From Micromussa lordhowensis (lineage: Eukaryota; Cnidaria; Anthozoa; Scleractinia; Lobophylliidae), in NCBI GenBank assembly GCA_964020085.1, contig OZ026597.1:12365944-12429943 (forward strand): a stretch of 64,000 nt of DNA, written 5' to 3'. The notes beneath the pieces are model-generated. The model did no database searches. It had not been told where the DNA came from and saw only the letters and a program-made list of their open reading frames with translations. How positions within the stretch are numbered: position 1 is the first letter of the stretch; each line of letters begins with the position of its first letter. Shown one piece after another: positions 53,005 through 64,000 of this stretch. Both the position numbers and the translations under genes were made by a program.

Positions 53005-53101
53005 AGCTCATCGGAACAGCTTTTTGGTCTGGCCATACGATACCCAGTCTTAAGAAGCCTGTACAACTCTTTGTGGCCTGTTCCTGGATATGGAATGCCT
53101 C
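53005..53101 (-). CDS. RTK gene C exon: helix G
   Basis: Paralogue of 14577-14673, 97 bp, same splice sites (GTAAGT donor). Confidence 0.8.
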
Positions 53102-53230
53102 CTGACAAGAAATAAAGAAAGTACATCTAACTTCAAGTAACATATCAACGAACAGACACATCTCTCCAACACGAACTCATGAAAATACGAAGCGAAAGAA
53201 ACATTTTCCAGGCACTCTTTTCGTTAAGTT

Positions 53231-53471
53231 AGCCTGGGACATTGCGTTGTGTCCTTAGGCAAGACACTTTACTCTCACGGTGCCTCTCTCTACCCAGGTT
53301 TATAAATGGGTACCGGCGAATTTAATGCTGGGGGTAACCCTGCGATGGACTGGCATCCCATCCAGGGGGGAGCAGAAATATTCTTAGTCGCTTCATGTCA
53401 CGGAAACCGGGATAAGCTCCGGCCTGATGGGCCACTTGGCTCGTATGCAGACTTTACCTACCTACCTTACA
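53231..53471 (+). mobile_element. SINE insertion in gene C intron, empty site in gene B
   Basis: Flanked by ttttcgttaagt (53219-53230 and 53472-53483). Gene B has the single site (ttttcgttgagt, near 14788). The body has gtccttaggcaagacacttt and the reverse of the SINE body at 45734-46032. It is post-duplication, unlike the two other copies. Confidence 0.75.
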
Positions 53472-53977
53472 TTTTCGTTAAGTGCTGTAATACTGATATC
53501 AATTTTCTCGATGATCTTTGACATTAATTCTAGATGATATATCTTCTTTAAACATTCTACGTCGTTCCACAAGCTACGTCTGTAGAAAGATGACTTTCTT
53601 CAGTTGAATGTGAAATAAACGCAGGTTGCCCAACTTATTGCCTGAGCGTCGTTATCGGATATTGCTAAACAACGTAAATTTAAGAGTTTGTATGGGAATG
53701 TCACAAAAATATTCATCGCTAGAAATAAGGAAACAGAAAGAGAGTTTTTTCGCTTTCTGTTGTGAATTTTTTATGTTGTTGTAGAGGGTTTTACTCATAT
53801 CTTTACTGTTTTCCCGGCTCCAATGAACTTGGGCTGATACCTGTCATATAAACTAACACAAAGGAAAGCGTTATATACAGCTGTTGTTCTCTTTAATTCA
53901 AGGTACATTACGTCGACTAATAAAGTTTCATTTTAAGTTAAAGAGATGGTTATCTCCAAGTTATTATTAATTCTTAC

Positions 53978-54011
53978 CCATTGTGGTCAACTCCCAGAGA
54001 ACAACTCCGAT
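53978..54011 (-). pseudogene. RTK gene C exon: helix F with 7-bp deletion
   Basis: 34 bp where gene B has 41. The bases aggacca (plus strand) are missing, which removes the W-S-F of the conserved WSFG motif and shifts the frame. Reading on from the catalytic exon meets a TGA within nine codons. Confidence 0.8.
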
Positions 54012-54457
54012 CTGAAATGAATTAATGAAACAGGAAAAAATATGAGAAATTTTTTTCATTCGCAATTCATCTACATAAACTGGTCTATGTTCTAAATCAG
54101 GGTTAGCATGACTTATTCAACATGGTACCAAAAAATAAAAAAAACATTATATAAAAAAAAAAAACAAAAAAACATGGTACCATCACGGCTCTCAAAACAA
54201 TGAGATATTTTCCTCTCAGTCACGGATTTATTTAAAAATTTGAAAGGTGGGGGTTATGTGTTAGAGAAAAATTTTAATGTCTTCTTTCGTAATGCTTGCA
54301 ATTTTTCTCACGTTTTCCAAGTCATTGTGGGTAGCTGTACACTGGGCCATTTATGGCAACGCTGTATAACTCAAAAGACCAACAAGCAAATGCCTTAGTC
54401 GATCAGTTCTTCCAAGAAACAATCTTAGTAAACAAGATAGGCCTCAAAATAACTTAC

Positions 54458-54669
54458 ACATCACTCTTAGTAGTGTATATGCTGTTGTGTAATGCCTCAG
54501 GAGCTGTCCATTTGATTGGCAGTTTTTTTGTCTGTTTCATTTCATATACATTGCCCTGAGTGTCGCGTAGCAGACCAAAGTCGGCAATCTTCACCACTCT
54601 GTCCTCACCAAGAAGAATGTTCCGTGCTGCCAGATCACGGTGAACAAATCCTTTGCTAGCCAAGTATTC
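54458..54669 (-). CDS. RTK gene C exon: catalytic and activation loops
   Basis: Paralogue of 15727-15938 with [11 protein letters not shown] and APE intact. Confidence 0.85.
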
Positions 54670-54697
54670 CTGTTAAAATATATAATAACTGTATTGT

Positions 54698-54883
54698 TTG
54701 ATACGCTGATGTAAGTGCCGGCGCGAATAGCTGATATAATCTGTATCACATAGATCACACGTAAACTGATAACTCAGCGCTGTTCAAACTGATAAATTGC
54801 GCCGTTCACCAATTTAAGTGTGATCTGTATGATACAGATCATGTCAGCTATTCGTGCCGGCACTTACACCAGCGTATCGAAGA
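54698..54883. mobile_element. Foldback MITE in RTK intron (gene C copy)
   Basis: Paralogue of 15965-16152; arms gatacgctgatgtaagtgcc and its complement. Confidence 0.7.
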
Positions 54884-55240
54884 ACATAAAGGGTCAGCAA
54901 TTGGACGTCATGATAATTATAGCGAGAGAAATACAGAAGTCAGACCAGTGTCAGTTTCAGTTGGAACATAAACTGTAGCATTTTTTTTCGTTTCAACAAT
55001 TTGGAGTTAAAATTGAAAGGAACACTTCACCTTAGCTGCTGAACGCCTTTTTATATTCAATGAGTATGTGTGATACAAGAGTGGCAAATCATTTTTCAGA
55101 TAGGTAGCTAAGAGCAACAGATCAAAGGTTAATTTTTCAGAAACGTACTTTGTGACATCTCAACTAATTCTTACAATGATCAGCGAAGTAGAATTTCAAA
55201 AGGTATTCGACGGCTACAAAGATGTTATAACTCTACTTAC

Positions 55241-55915
55241 CATTCCGTTTGCAATTTGCCAGGCGAAACAAAGAAGATCGTTGGAATAAAAGTTATCAGC
55301 GTGCTCGATGTCTTCAGTGTGCTCGTCCTGAGGTGTGTTTGTGTTGATCTTCTTCTGTTCCTTTCTAATTGGCGTCATCCTGCTGTCAGGCCCAGATACA
55401 TCACAGGTGTGATGTGGTTCTTTACCAATCCCAGATGGCCCAGCCACTGGCAGGGGGGGACACTGAGAGTCGCTGTGATCAGGATATTTGCATTCATTCT
55501 CCTCTTTCACTTCTTTGCCTTCCTTTCTTTCATCTTCACACTTTCCTTCTGTTTTTGTTTCAGCTTCCTGGCTGTGTCCCAAATTGCCGTCAGTTCTTTC
55601 GTCAGAAGAACCGACCAGTGCAGGTTCTTCCCTTGCTGTCCCATGTTCTCCTTTTGTAGAAACGATTACCACCTTAACTTCATGGCAGCACTGCTCAAGG
55701 TCCTCTTCTCTCTTTTCATCATCTTCTTCTTTGCCTGAAGCCTTGAAAACTAACGTCTTCCTCATCGACGCTTCCTCTTTCACCGTGATAAAGCTATTTG
55801 GCATGTTATTTTCAGTGGTCCCATCTGAGGTTTTGGTGTTTCCAATCTCGCCTTCACTTGTGGCTTGTGCCAAATCGTTAAAAATCTCTCCATCGATGCT
55901 ATTCTTAAACTTCAT
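55241..55915 (-). CDS. RTK gene C exon: long acidic kinase insert and helix E
   Basis: 675 bp, phase 0-0. Paralogue of 17496-18158 with in-frame length differences (for example an extra QCPP segment), showing that the insert tolerates indels of whole codons. Confidence 0.75.
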
Positions 55916-56421
55916 CTACAATTGAGAGATGACATGCATAATAAGTAATTTCCCTACAAATGTCTTGACTTCACTTCTGGAAAATTGACAACCATCCTTG
56001 CAATATTTAGTTTATTTAAAGTCATTGTAGATGAAAACTTGCTACACAGGATTTGATTGCGGTAATCATGCACTTCACTCTTTGTAGACTAACGGCCACC
56101 TCTCTACAACGCCCACTTTTTTTCTCCCGGTGGACAGTTCATATATTCACTCTTATGTTAACCTCTCTACAACGACCACCTCTCCACAATGGCAACGGAC
56201 ACTAAAGCGAGTCCCGACAACGAGCAGGTAACCAGTGACTGACGAACGATGTATACAAAACCCATTTGTTATTGTTAAAGATCACGAAACTTGATCTGTA
56301 CCACGCACCGTTGGTCTCTTTATCTGTTTGATTTCTGTGTCATTGAGATATTTTGATTTTGTTGCGTATTTATATGCTACAATAAGCATCCTTTTTTTAT
56401 AAATACAAATAAAGGTTGCAC

Positions 56422-56502
56422 CCCGAAATCAACGACCATGTTCCTCAGCTGCCAAGGTGGCCGTTGTGAAGAAGTTCCACCGTAATGTATTTCTTTAATG
56501 TC
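56422..56502 (-). CDS. RTK gene C exon: start of kinase insert
   Basis: 81 bp, phase 0-0, paralogue of 19045-19125; weak GTGCAA donor in both. Confidence 0.5.
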
Positions 56503-56558
56503 CTGAGAAAAAGCAATATTTTCAATCTCTCTCTCTACAAGAATCAACATTTTCTAAC

Positions 56559-56737
56559 CTGTTGCCTTTTGCCTCTTAACCACTGAAGAAGATCGCCATG
56601 TGGAACATATTCCAAGATCAACATGATTGGCTCTGACTTCACCCAGTAGCCTAGCATGCTAAGAACATTCCGGTGAGAACCAATTTGCTTCATAAACTCA
56701 ATTTCCTTCAAGAAAAGTTCCTTACTTCCCTCGGTGG
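56559..56737 (-). CDS. RTK gene C exon: helix C to hinge, uninterrupted
   Basis: 179 bp containing FMKQIGSHRNVLSMLGYWV and the hinge ILEYVPHGDLLQWLRG. This is the empty site for the PLE/Polinton insertion in gene B. Confidence 0.85.
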
Positions 56738-56904
56738 CTGTTGCTAAATGGAAAAAAAAAGAAACTAAATCAACGATTGCTTGTGATGACCAAGGAATAA
56801 GTGTAGCCCGGTAGATAATCTTTAAGGTTACACCAAATTTAACTAAATTGTTAACTAAAACTCTGTTATAATAAAAACAAAAGTAAAGCTCTCTGGAGAG
56901 TTCA

Positions 56905-57026
56905 CACTTAATGACTGGTCCTGAGGGAAACAGTGAATTTTGTTTCCCAAGAATCTCAGAGACGAAGTCGAGGGAAACATTGAGGAAACAAAATTCACTG
57001 TTCCCCAAGGGACCAGTCATTAAGTG
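56905..57026. mobile_element. Foldback MITE (cacttaatgactggt), gene C copy
   Basis: Paralogue of 42291-42420, lacking a few bases at the apex. Confidence 0.75.
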
Positions 57027-57337
57027 ATTTGTTATATAGCAAAACAAATCGCTTGATAAAAAGAAAACAAATTTTGTTAAACACGTTGAGATTCCAGCGA
57101 CAACATCAAGTCACTTTCACCTGCACGCTCTGATCACGGGCAACAGTGGTAAACATTTTGCGGGTAATAGTAAACTGTTTGACGCCATAGTTTTCGCAAT
57201 GTTGCCCGCCCGTGGCATTTGGCGGTAAACAGTTTCATTGTTAAATGTCATGTGACCATGAACTAGCTAATGAATGGGAAAAACGCCAACTATATAACAA
57301 TCTTATCTGTTATGTAATGGTAATAGGACTGGGTGGA

Positions 57338-57439
57338 GTCCAATTCGGTCTGTAATCATACAAGTGATACAAAGTCGGACGACCGCGCAGCGGGAGTCCG
57401 ATTTGTTTCTCACGAGTATGATTACAGACCGTATTGGAC
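57338..57439. mobile_element. Foldback MITE (gtccaattcg family), gene C
   Basis: Paralogue of 42732-42833 with a few substitutions. Confidence 0.75.
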
Positions 57440-57458
57440 GGCATGAACTCTTGTTACT

Positions 57459-57696
57459 AATTAATCATAAAAATTACAATTTCCGAGAAAAGAACAATAG
57501 CCAAGTTATGAAAGAAGGAGAAAATTGCAGTACTGACAAAGGAGAAGTAAATTGTTTCATGTCACTTTGAATGTGATTGGCTTATTGAACTGTCCAATAA
57601 CAAACTGTCCAATTAGAACTTGGCAAGTGAATTAGTGGAAAATAGGAGATTTTTAAACCAATCACAATCGAGGAAATTGTAATTTTTATGATTAAT
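57459..57696. mobile_element. TIR element (attaatcataaaaattacaa family), gene C
   Basis: Paralogue of 42853-43095. Confidence 0.7.
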
Positions 57697-57757
57697 AGCA
57701 ATATGGGCCAATACGGAACCCAAGTTAGTTCAGTACCATATATATTCTTTTGCTCAC

Positions 57758-58050
57758 CAAGTAAAGTTTTGATAGCAACCACTTTTGCTTCTTTGATTTC
57801 CACTCTTTGGTCCCTGGGCTTGTCAAATATTTCTACTGTTGGTAATTCCTTCAGGGCTCCTCTGTGGACCTTACCAAAAGCGCCTCGACCCAGTTCTTCC
57901 ATGAAAGTTATTCGCTCGGGTGGAACTTCCCGTTGCAGTAAGGGAATCATGTCAGACTTTAACCTGAGTAACAAACTGTAACATAAATAAGCCCGCTGCT
58001 CCAGACATAAAGCAGAACGCTGAGGACTCTGCGCCGGAGAAATTTGCAAC
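57758..58050 (-). CDS. RTK gene C exon: juxtamembrane and glycine loop
   Basis: Paralogue of 43157-43449, 293 bp, with GRGAFGKV and VAIK. Confidence 0.8.
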
Positions 58051-58330
58051 CTGTTAATGATCTGAGGTAAAGTTACAATAAATTAATGGCAGTCAGTAAA
58101 GGAAATTTACAATATGCACTCAGTTCTTTTCTCGTACTCAGTTCTTTTTCTTTAAGAAGAAGTTCGTGCTTGATTTTAATCTAAAACGAACGTGTCACTG
58201 GCCGGCTATACAAGACGATCTTCGAATTTTCTCAAACACATTAATAATTCATTAAGTTTAAGCAAAGAAAATCATGACCGTGGCGCGGTTTGGATATCTG
58301 ACCTTAATTAGCATAGATTTTTATTATTTT

Positions 58331-58702
58331 ATTTCTCCGTTTTCTCCTTAGTTTCAGTTTAGATCGAAAAGATGTATCGAACACTCATGACACTGTTCGA
58401 CTACATTATCAAACACCTCGAAGTCTGTCAAAAATACTCCGCTACGCGGCGTATTTTGAATTCTCTTGTCGGTGTTTGGAAATGTGGGCAAACACGATCT
58501 TTCGTGTTTAATGTAATATATCAAACACGAGTTACAGTGCTTCATCGGAATATCCAAACACCGAGAAGAGAGTTGAAAATACGACGCGCAGCAGAGTATT
58601 TTTGATGAAATTCGAGGTGTTTGGATAGCCGATGAAACACTGTCTCTAGTGTTTGATATATCTTCTCAATCGAAACTAAAACTAAGGAGAAAACGGAGAA
58701 AT
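58331..58702. mobile_element. Long foldback element in gene C intron
   Basis: Ends atttctccgttttctcctta and taaggagaaaacggagaaat. Long inner arms include the repeated gtgtttgg and atatatcaaacac units. Gene B (about 43710-43880) keeps only the left arm and part of the apex. Confidence 0.75.
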
Positions 58703-59085
58703 GAAATCGTAAAAATCTATGCTAATTAAGATCAGATATCCAAATACCGTCACGGTCATGATTTCCTTTGTTTTAACTTGGTGAAATATTAATGAGTTTG
58801 AGAAATATTACATCAAAAAATCAGGTGTCAAAATATTTGAAAGGAAAAGAGAAACCAGAAATCAGCTTCCATATCCACGAGTCAACAACATTTCCACTTT
58901 GATTTACTATCATATGAATTAATTCGGTTGATATATCTAGTAACAGCCTAGTCGACGTAAACCAATTGAACAAGAAAGCTGTTTTTCTTGAGGAATTTTC
59001 TTATTATAACCCAAGAAAATCATTTCTCAGTTCTCGACAATGTTCTTAAGTCAAATGAAGAAATGAAATGTATATACTCCCATAC

Positions 59086-59227
59086 CGTTTTGCATTGAGG
59101 GCATTTAGTTTTCTCTTTCGTGTTCTCTTCCTGTGACAAGCAATCCCCACAAGTATCATGGCAACTAGAGCAAGACCTCCGACAATCACACCAACAGTTT
59201 GTCCACCTGAATGAGGAAATTCTACAT
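59086..59227 (-). CDS. RTK gene C exon: transmembrane helix
   Basis: Paralogue of 44134-44278, one codon shorter. In the correct frame it reads VGVIVGGLALVAMILVGI followed by basic residues. Confidence 0.75.
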
Positions 59228-59253
59228 CTAGTCAAACATGCTTAGTGTCCTGG

Positions 59254-59396
59254 CCCGGGTTATTCGAAAGGTGGATAACGCTATCCACCGGATAAATCGC
59301 TATCGAGCGGATAAGTGTTAACAAAACAAACCACGCTATCCACTGGATAGCGATTTATCCGGTGGTTAGCGTTATCCAGACTTCGAACAACCGGGG
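59254..59396. mobile_element. Foldback MITE in gene C with empty site in gene B
   Basis: Arms cccgggttattcgaa / ttcgaacaaccgggg and an inner ggataacgctatcc / ggatagcg set. Flanked by cctgg on both sides; gene B reads straight through (gtcctggcataaaacag near 44300). Confidence 0.7.
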
Positions 59397-60082
59397 CCTG
59401 GATCAAAACAGATTTCTTAATTCATTGCACAACATGCCTACAAAGCTGCTCTAAAGCCACTTCGACTATGATGCGTGGTAAGAATTAATCAATAGTATAG
59501 TAACAACTTGGAAATTAGAAAAAGAAAAACATTAGCCTTGTATGTAGTAACCTTAACACACAGAGGTGAATAAGAGATGTATGAAAACAAGAATGTTTTG
59601 CGCATTTTGTATGGGTGAAAGATTTTTTTACCTTTCAAAGATACTTTAAAGAAGCAGTAATTTTCGAAATTTGTATCTTAATATGCTTATCACAATTCAA
59701 TAATAAAAAATGGGTTTTATGCCTGCAAAGCTGCTTGAAAATCACTTCGACTATGACGTGTGGTAAGAATCAATAAATAGTATAGAAACCACTTCTAAAA
59801 TAGAAAAACGAAAATATAAGCAATGTATGGAGTAACTTTAATACACAGAGGTAAATAAGAGATGTAGGAAAACAAGTCGTGTGGTGCGCATCTTGAAGTT
59901 ATTTCGTGGGTGAAAGATTTATCTTTCAGAGATGTTTTAAAAAGGCATTAACTTATAAAACAGGGTGATTGTGCCTTTTTTGTTTGAGCATTGTTAGTCA
60001 GGTTTAGGTTAAGTAGTAAATTAAAGGGCGCTCAAGACTTCTATTTGAGCAATGGAGAATTAAGGAACATATCAAAACTCAC

Positions 60083-60412
60083 CCGAGAAAACATTTTTGG
60101 AAGGTATATCTGTCGCAGGGGACTTGGTTTTTACGCGCCAGAAGTTTGATCTGACACTCTCCTTTTCTTCATCTTTAACAGACATTGCAATCTCATATTC
60201 CCTGTCGCATTTCAGTAGTATGACTGAGGACGTTTTTGTGATAGGGATTTGCAGCAAATTAGATTCGTTGCCGTCTGATTGAACTTCTGTGTAGTATATT
60301 ATATACATCTTAAGGGGACATCCAATGTCCATTGGAGGACTCCACATGTAATTCAGAACGCAGCTGTTCATTTCCATTGTCTTGTTGTCACCCACGGGAG
60401 GTGAAAGTGTAC
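60083..60412 (-). CDS. RTK gene C exon: membrane-proximal FN3
   Basis: 330-bp phase 1-1 paralogue of 44570-44890. Confidence 0.75.
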
Positions 60413-60665
60413 CTAAAATAATCAATACAAATAGGTTATCGGTCATCTATAATTCAGAAATAAAAGGATTGTTGTCATTGGCTAAGTTGGAACGCAAAGT
60501 GTACAATATATATTTTTGGCTTACGAATACAGGATGCTCAGGTGACAGGAGCATACCAAACTAGTTCTTGTCAGACCTTCGTTACGCTTTTACCTAGTTG
60601 TCCTTTACTAAATAGGCCAATAACATTAAGTTGTTCGCTTTGCTAATGGTTCTGGCTGTATTTAC

Positions 60666-60959
60666 CTCCTTCAGTTTTGACTTTCCACAGTTTGCTTTGG
60701 TTTACAGGTGTTTCTCCGTTTGCACTCTGCGCAGTAACTGTTATTTCATATTCCATGTAGCACTGGAGTTGAAGATTGTAGTTGGTTACATTATATTGAG
60801 ACACGTTAAGTACATTCCATTGTCCTGTATTTACTTCAGAAATAACGTTTCTGTAGTAGATGTGGTACCAAAAGTCTCGACACTCTCCTTTGAATGCAGG
60901 CAACCACGTGATATTTACGTTACGTCCCGTTACTTTCAAGTTTTGGATCTCTGGAAAAT
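60666..60959 (-). CDS. RTK gene C exon: FN3
   Basis: 294-bp phase 1-1 exon (NVNITWLPAFKGECRDFWYH, LQCYMEYEITVTAQ). The corresponding exon in gene B is half deleted (45139-45375). Confidence 0.75.
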
Positions 60960-61534
60960 CTGAATGTAAAGTAAGAAAATCATCGTTCGTCAGCATAAAA
61001 TGAGAAGAACATACCACATGCATACCGAATGGTGATAAGCATATAAAGATACAGCTTTTTGCAAAGTTAAATCAAATTCTGAAGGTAGGGTTCAGAGCCA
61101 CCGTCAAGTTTCGAAATTTGTATCTTAATATGCTTATCACAATTCAATAATAAAAAATGGGTTTTATGCCTACAAAGCCGCTTGAAAATCACTTCGACTA
61201 TGACGTGTGGTAAGAATCAATAAAAAGTATACAAACCACTTCTAAAATAGAAAGACGAAAACATGAGCAATGTATGGAGTAACCTTAATACACAGAGGTG
61301 AATAAAAGATGCAGGAAAACAAGAATGCCGTGCGCATCTTGAAGTTATTTCGTGGGTGAAAGATTCTTCTTTCAGAGATGTTTTAAAAAGGCATTAACTT
61401 ATAAAACAGGGTATTGTGCCTTTTGGTTAGCGTACTGTTAGTCAGGTTTAGTCAAAGGGCATTTAAGACTTCTATTTCAGCAATGGAGAAGGAACATACA
61501 TGTTTGGGAGGTATATCTGTCGCAGGGAACTTGG

Positions 61535-61618
61535 TTTTTACGCACTAGAAGTTTGATATGACACTCTCCCTTTCTTCATCTTTAACGGACATTGCAATCT
61601 CATATTCCATGTCGCGTG
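61535..61618 (-). pseudogene. FN3 exon remnant, gene C
   Basis: Resembles the 3' half of the membrane-proximal FN3 exon (about 60130-60210) but lacks the rest; the same remnant is at 45291-45375 in gene B. A decayed duplicate exon. Confidence 0.5.
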
Positions 61619-61814
61619 TATTTTTCTCATTGGCTTAGATGGATGCAAGGCTTCAATATTATTGACTTACGAATACTGGATGCCCAAGTGACAGGAGCAT
61701 ACATAACTGGTTCTTGTGATAACGTCATTACGCTGTCACGTAGTTGTCCTTTACTCAATAGGCCACTAACAATAGTTGCATTCCTTGCTAAGTAATGGTA
61801 ATAGGACTGAGTGG

Positions 61815-61919
61815 AGTCCAATTCGCTCTGTAATCATACAAGTAATACCAAAATCGGAAGACCACGCAGCGGCAGTCCCATTTTTTTATCACGAGTATGA
61901 TTACAAACCGAATTGGACG
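61815..61919. mobile_element. Foldback MITE (gtccaattcg family), gene C, second copy
   Basis: Paralogue of 45561-45624 with the apex intact. Confidence 0.75.
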
Positions 61920-61938
61920 ACACGAAGTCTTCTTATCG

Positions 61939-62533
61939 ATTAATCATAAAAATTACAATTTCCGACAAAAGAAGAATTGCCAAATTATGAAAGAAAAGAA
62001 AACTTTGCATTGAAATACTGACAAAGGTAAAGGTAAACTCTTCATACTAGCCAGTGGCCCATCAGGCCTGAGCTTATCCCGGTTTCTGTACCATGAAGCG
62101 ACTAAGAGTATTTCTACTGCCCCTGGATGGGATGCTAGTCCATCGCAGGGTTACCCCCCATATTCGCCGGTAGCCATTTCTACACCTGGGTTGAGAGAGA
62201 CATTGCGAGAGTTTAAAAGTGTCTTGCCCGAGAACACTACACAATGTCCACGGCCAGGGCTCGAACCCAGACTGCTCGATCCGGAGTCTAGCGCACTAAT
62301 AATTAGGCCACCGCTCCTCCCACAAAATATAAAATACTGACAAAGGAGGTGTAAATTTTTTCATTGAGATTGGTTGATTTCAACTATATCTTTGAATGTG
62401 ATTGGCTTATTGAACTGTCCGATAACAAACTGTCAAAACAAACTGTCCGATATTAACTTGGCAAGTGAATTAGTGGAAAATAAGAGTTTTTTAAAACCAA
62501 TCATAATCGAGGAAATTGTTATTTTTATGATTA
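61939..62533. mobile_element. TIR element carrying a nested SINE, gene C
   Basis: Paralogue of 45644-46234 with SINE at 62028-62331. The nested structure therefore predates the RTK duplication. Confidence 0.7.
62028..62331 (-). mobile_element. tRNA-derived SINE, gene C intron
   Basis: Flanked by aaatactgacaaagg (62013-62027 and 62332-62346). The minus strand has a better B box (GGTTCGAGCCCTGG) than the gene B copy. Confidence 0.7.
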
Positions 62534-62758
62534 AGAGGGTAATAACGGCTTAGAGGCAATGAAACTGTCCTTTGCCGGCTTCGGGTTGCAAGAACGTACC
62601 TTGGATTGTAAAACAAGACCGTGCTATGGAACACTGCAGACAAGTATAAAATGGACTTCCTTGGCTACGGTATGGAAATATCGCTAGTTCAAATGAATGT
62701 ATCGCTTACTCTTCATAATCAAGGAAATTGTAATTTTTATGATTATGGCTGTATTTAC

Positions 62759-63052
62759 CTCCTTCAGTTTTGACTTTCCGCAGTTTGCTTTGGTTTAGAG
62801 GTGTTTCTCCGTTTGCACTCTGCGCAGTAACTGTTATTTCATATTCCATGTAGCACTGGAGTTGAAGATTGTAGTTGGTTGCGTTACAGTGGGACAAGTT
62901 AACTACATTCCATTTGCTTGTATCAACTTCAGCAATCACTTTTCTGTAGTAGATAAGGTACCCAAATACGTGACACTCTCCTCTGAATGCAGGCAACCAC
63001 GTGATGTTTACATTACCTTCCGATACTTTCAAGTTTACGATCTGTGGAGAAT
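62759..63052 (-). CDS. RTK gene C exon: FN3
   Basis: 294-bp phase 1-1 paralogue of 46477-46770 (NVNITWLPAFRGECHVFGY). Confidence 0.75.
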
Positions 63053-63782
63053 CTAAAAAAAAGTGAAGAAAATCCGCGTAATAATGCGAAAAACATGCCA
63101 CGTGCAACTTTTTATCAAGTTCCGAGCCACGTTAAATTTTCGAACGTTTTAAATGCCTCTGAATTTTGTTGAGCTTTTCAAGCCGTTTTTGAATTGTAAG
63201 CACTAAAACCTAAAATAATTAAGGGCGTTTTGAACCGGTTCTATCTTTTCCATAGTAACCTATTATGACCTGAAGATGGCCACAACTGTTGACCAATGAT
63301 TGGGTATTTGTCTAACACGGACATTGTAAGAGTTGTAAGAGTTGTAATTTGATTCGTTAAAGTATAACTGTTGGAAAGAGCTGGAAACTGTTGCCAGCCA
63401 CCTCTACAGATAGGGTTCGAATCCCGTTCAGGCCTGAATTTTTTCAGGTTTTAATTTTACAACTGCTTAAGTTGTGTGCATAACTGCGATAATAAACCAT
63501 GTCTTCATGTCCTTTTCCGAACTTCAAATATATGATCTTTCATACATTCATTTGTAGATAGGTTTTTCTTCTATATTTGCGGGTAGTTTAAAGAAAAAGA
63601 GCAGACATAATTTGTTTCTAGAATTTTTTTAGCTATGGTCTTCATAACTTTTCTTTTCCAGTTCGTCTGTATTGTATTAATGTTCGTTGTTTGTAATATA
63701 TTAAACTTAAATGTTAGTCACGTTTTTTCCACTCTCACCTGAGATGTTTAAATACTTCATTGTCAATATTACCCCTTCTTAC

Positions 63783-64000
63783 CTTGCCCAGTTTTGACTT
63801 TCCATGGTTTCAGTGTTCTGGCTCCCCATCCAGTAACTGCTACTTCATATTCCTTGAAGCATTCCGATTCAAGGTTATAGTGGTCTGCAAATCGCGACAC
63901 ATTAACTACCTTCCATATGTTTGCATTATTTCCTGGCTTCACTTTTCTGTAATAAACAGTGTACATGACGGCAGAACACAAGCCTTGCTCCCACCTGACG
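63783..64000 (-). CDS. RTK gene C exon: FN3, cut by window edge
   Basis: Paralogue of 47485-47757 with YYRKVKPGNNANIWKVVNVS and a GTAAGA donor; its 5' end lies outside the window. One codon is missing relative to gene B near 63966. Confidence 0.7.

Larger units (their letters stand above)
52443..64000 (-). pseudogene. RTK gene C: FN3 receptor tyrosine kinase, partial at right edge, kinase frameshifted
   Basis: Paralogue of gene B with the same exon order and phases. Visible from C- to N-terminus: 52443-52644, 53005-53101, 53978-54011, 54458-54669, 55241-55915, 56422-56502, 56559-56737, 57758-58050, 59086-59227 (transmembrane), and FN3 exons 60083-60412, 60666-60959, 62759-63052 and 63783 onward. 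All catalytic motifs are intact and the N-lobe exon is uninterrupted. The helix-F exon lacks 7 bp, shifting frame and giving an early stop. Signal exon and any further FN3 exons lie outside the window. Confidence 0.8.

Overview
The window is eukaryotic, AT-rich, intron-bearing animal DNA, most likely from an anthozoan cnidarian such as a stony coral. That assignment is an inference from the fibronectin-III receptor tyrosine kinase array and the density of foldback elements, Penelope elements and cnidarian-type Polinton genes; no marker gene fixes the species. Two layers are present: a tandem array of host receptor tyrosine kinase (RTK) genes on the minus strand, and a heavy load of mobile DNA inside it.

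Host layer. Three head-to-tail RTK copies are visible. Gene A shows only its signal-peptide exon (89-130). Gene B runs from a signal exon at 51471-51512 down to a last exon at 14015-14216. Gene C runs from beyond the right edge down to 52443-52644. Each carries phase-1 FN3 exons, one transmembrane helix, and a tyrosine kinase split by a very long acidic insert. Comparing B with C shows that both kinases are broken, in different ways. Gene B has a 22.7-kb insertion inside a kinase N-lobe exon. Gene C has a 7-bp deletion that frameshifts the exon following the catalytic loop.

Mobile layer. 3.0-5.3 kb holds a foldback element and a decayed CR1/L2-like retrotransposon. 7016-12789 is a 5.8-kb DNA transposon with about 440-bp terminal inverted repeats (TIRs), a spliced integrase-like DDE transposase and a convergent RING-like gene. 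16.2-17.2 kb is another CR1/L2-like 3' fragment. Introns hold several foldback families and tRNA-derived SINEs, and intron 1 of gene B holds a 10 x 62-bp minisatellite.

The centrepiece is a three-level nest. The RTK exon is interrupted at 19291-42039 by a Penelope-like element (PLE) in an inverted two-copy arrangement, flanked by a 13-bp target duplication. The minus-strand PLE copy is itself interrupted by a complete 20,040-bp Polinton/Maverick (20271-40310), with 239/240-bp nearly identical TIRs and a perfect 6-bp target duplication (gacgaa). The Polinton encodes two fibre proteins, a packaging ATPase, penton and double-jelly-roll capsid proteins, an adenain-type protease, a PLA2-domain protein, core proteins, an integrase with chromodomain and a protein-primed DNA polymerase B. 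It also carries two genes I do not regard as standard: a translation initiation factor eIF1/SUI1-like protein and a poxvirus late-transcription-factor (VLTF3)-like protein. Almost every Polinton gene has a TATA-like motif directly abutting its ATG, suggesting a dedicated late-promoter system. Lesions include a frameshift at the polymerase C-terminus and no in-frame ATG upstream of the integrase catalytic core.
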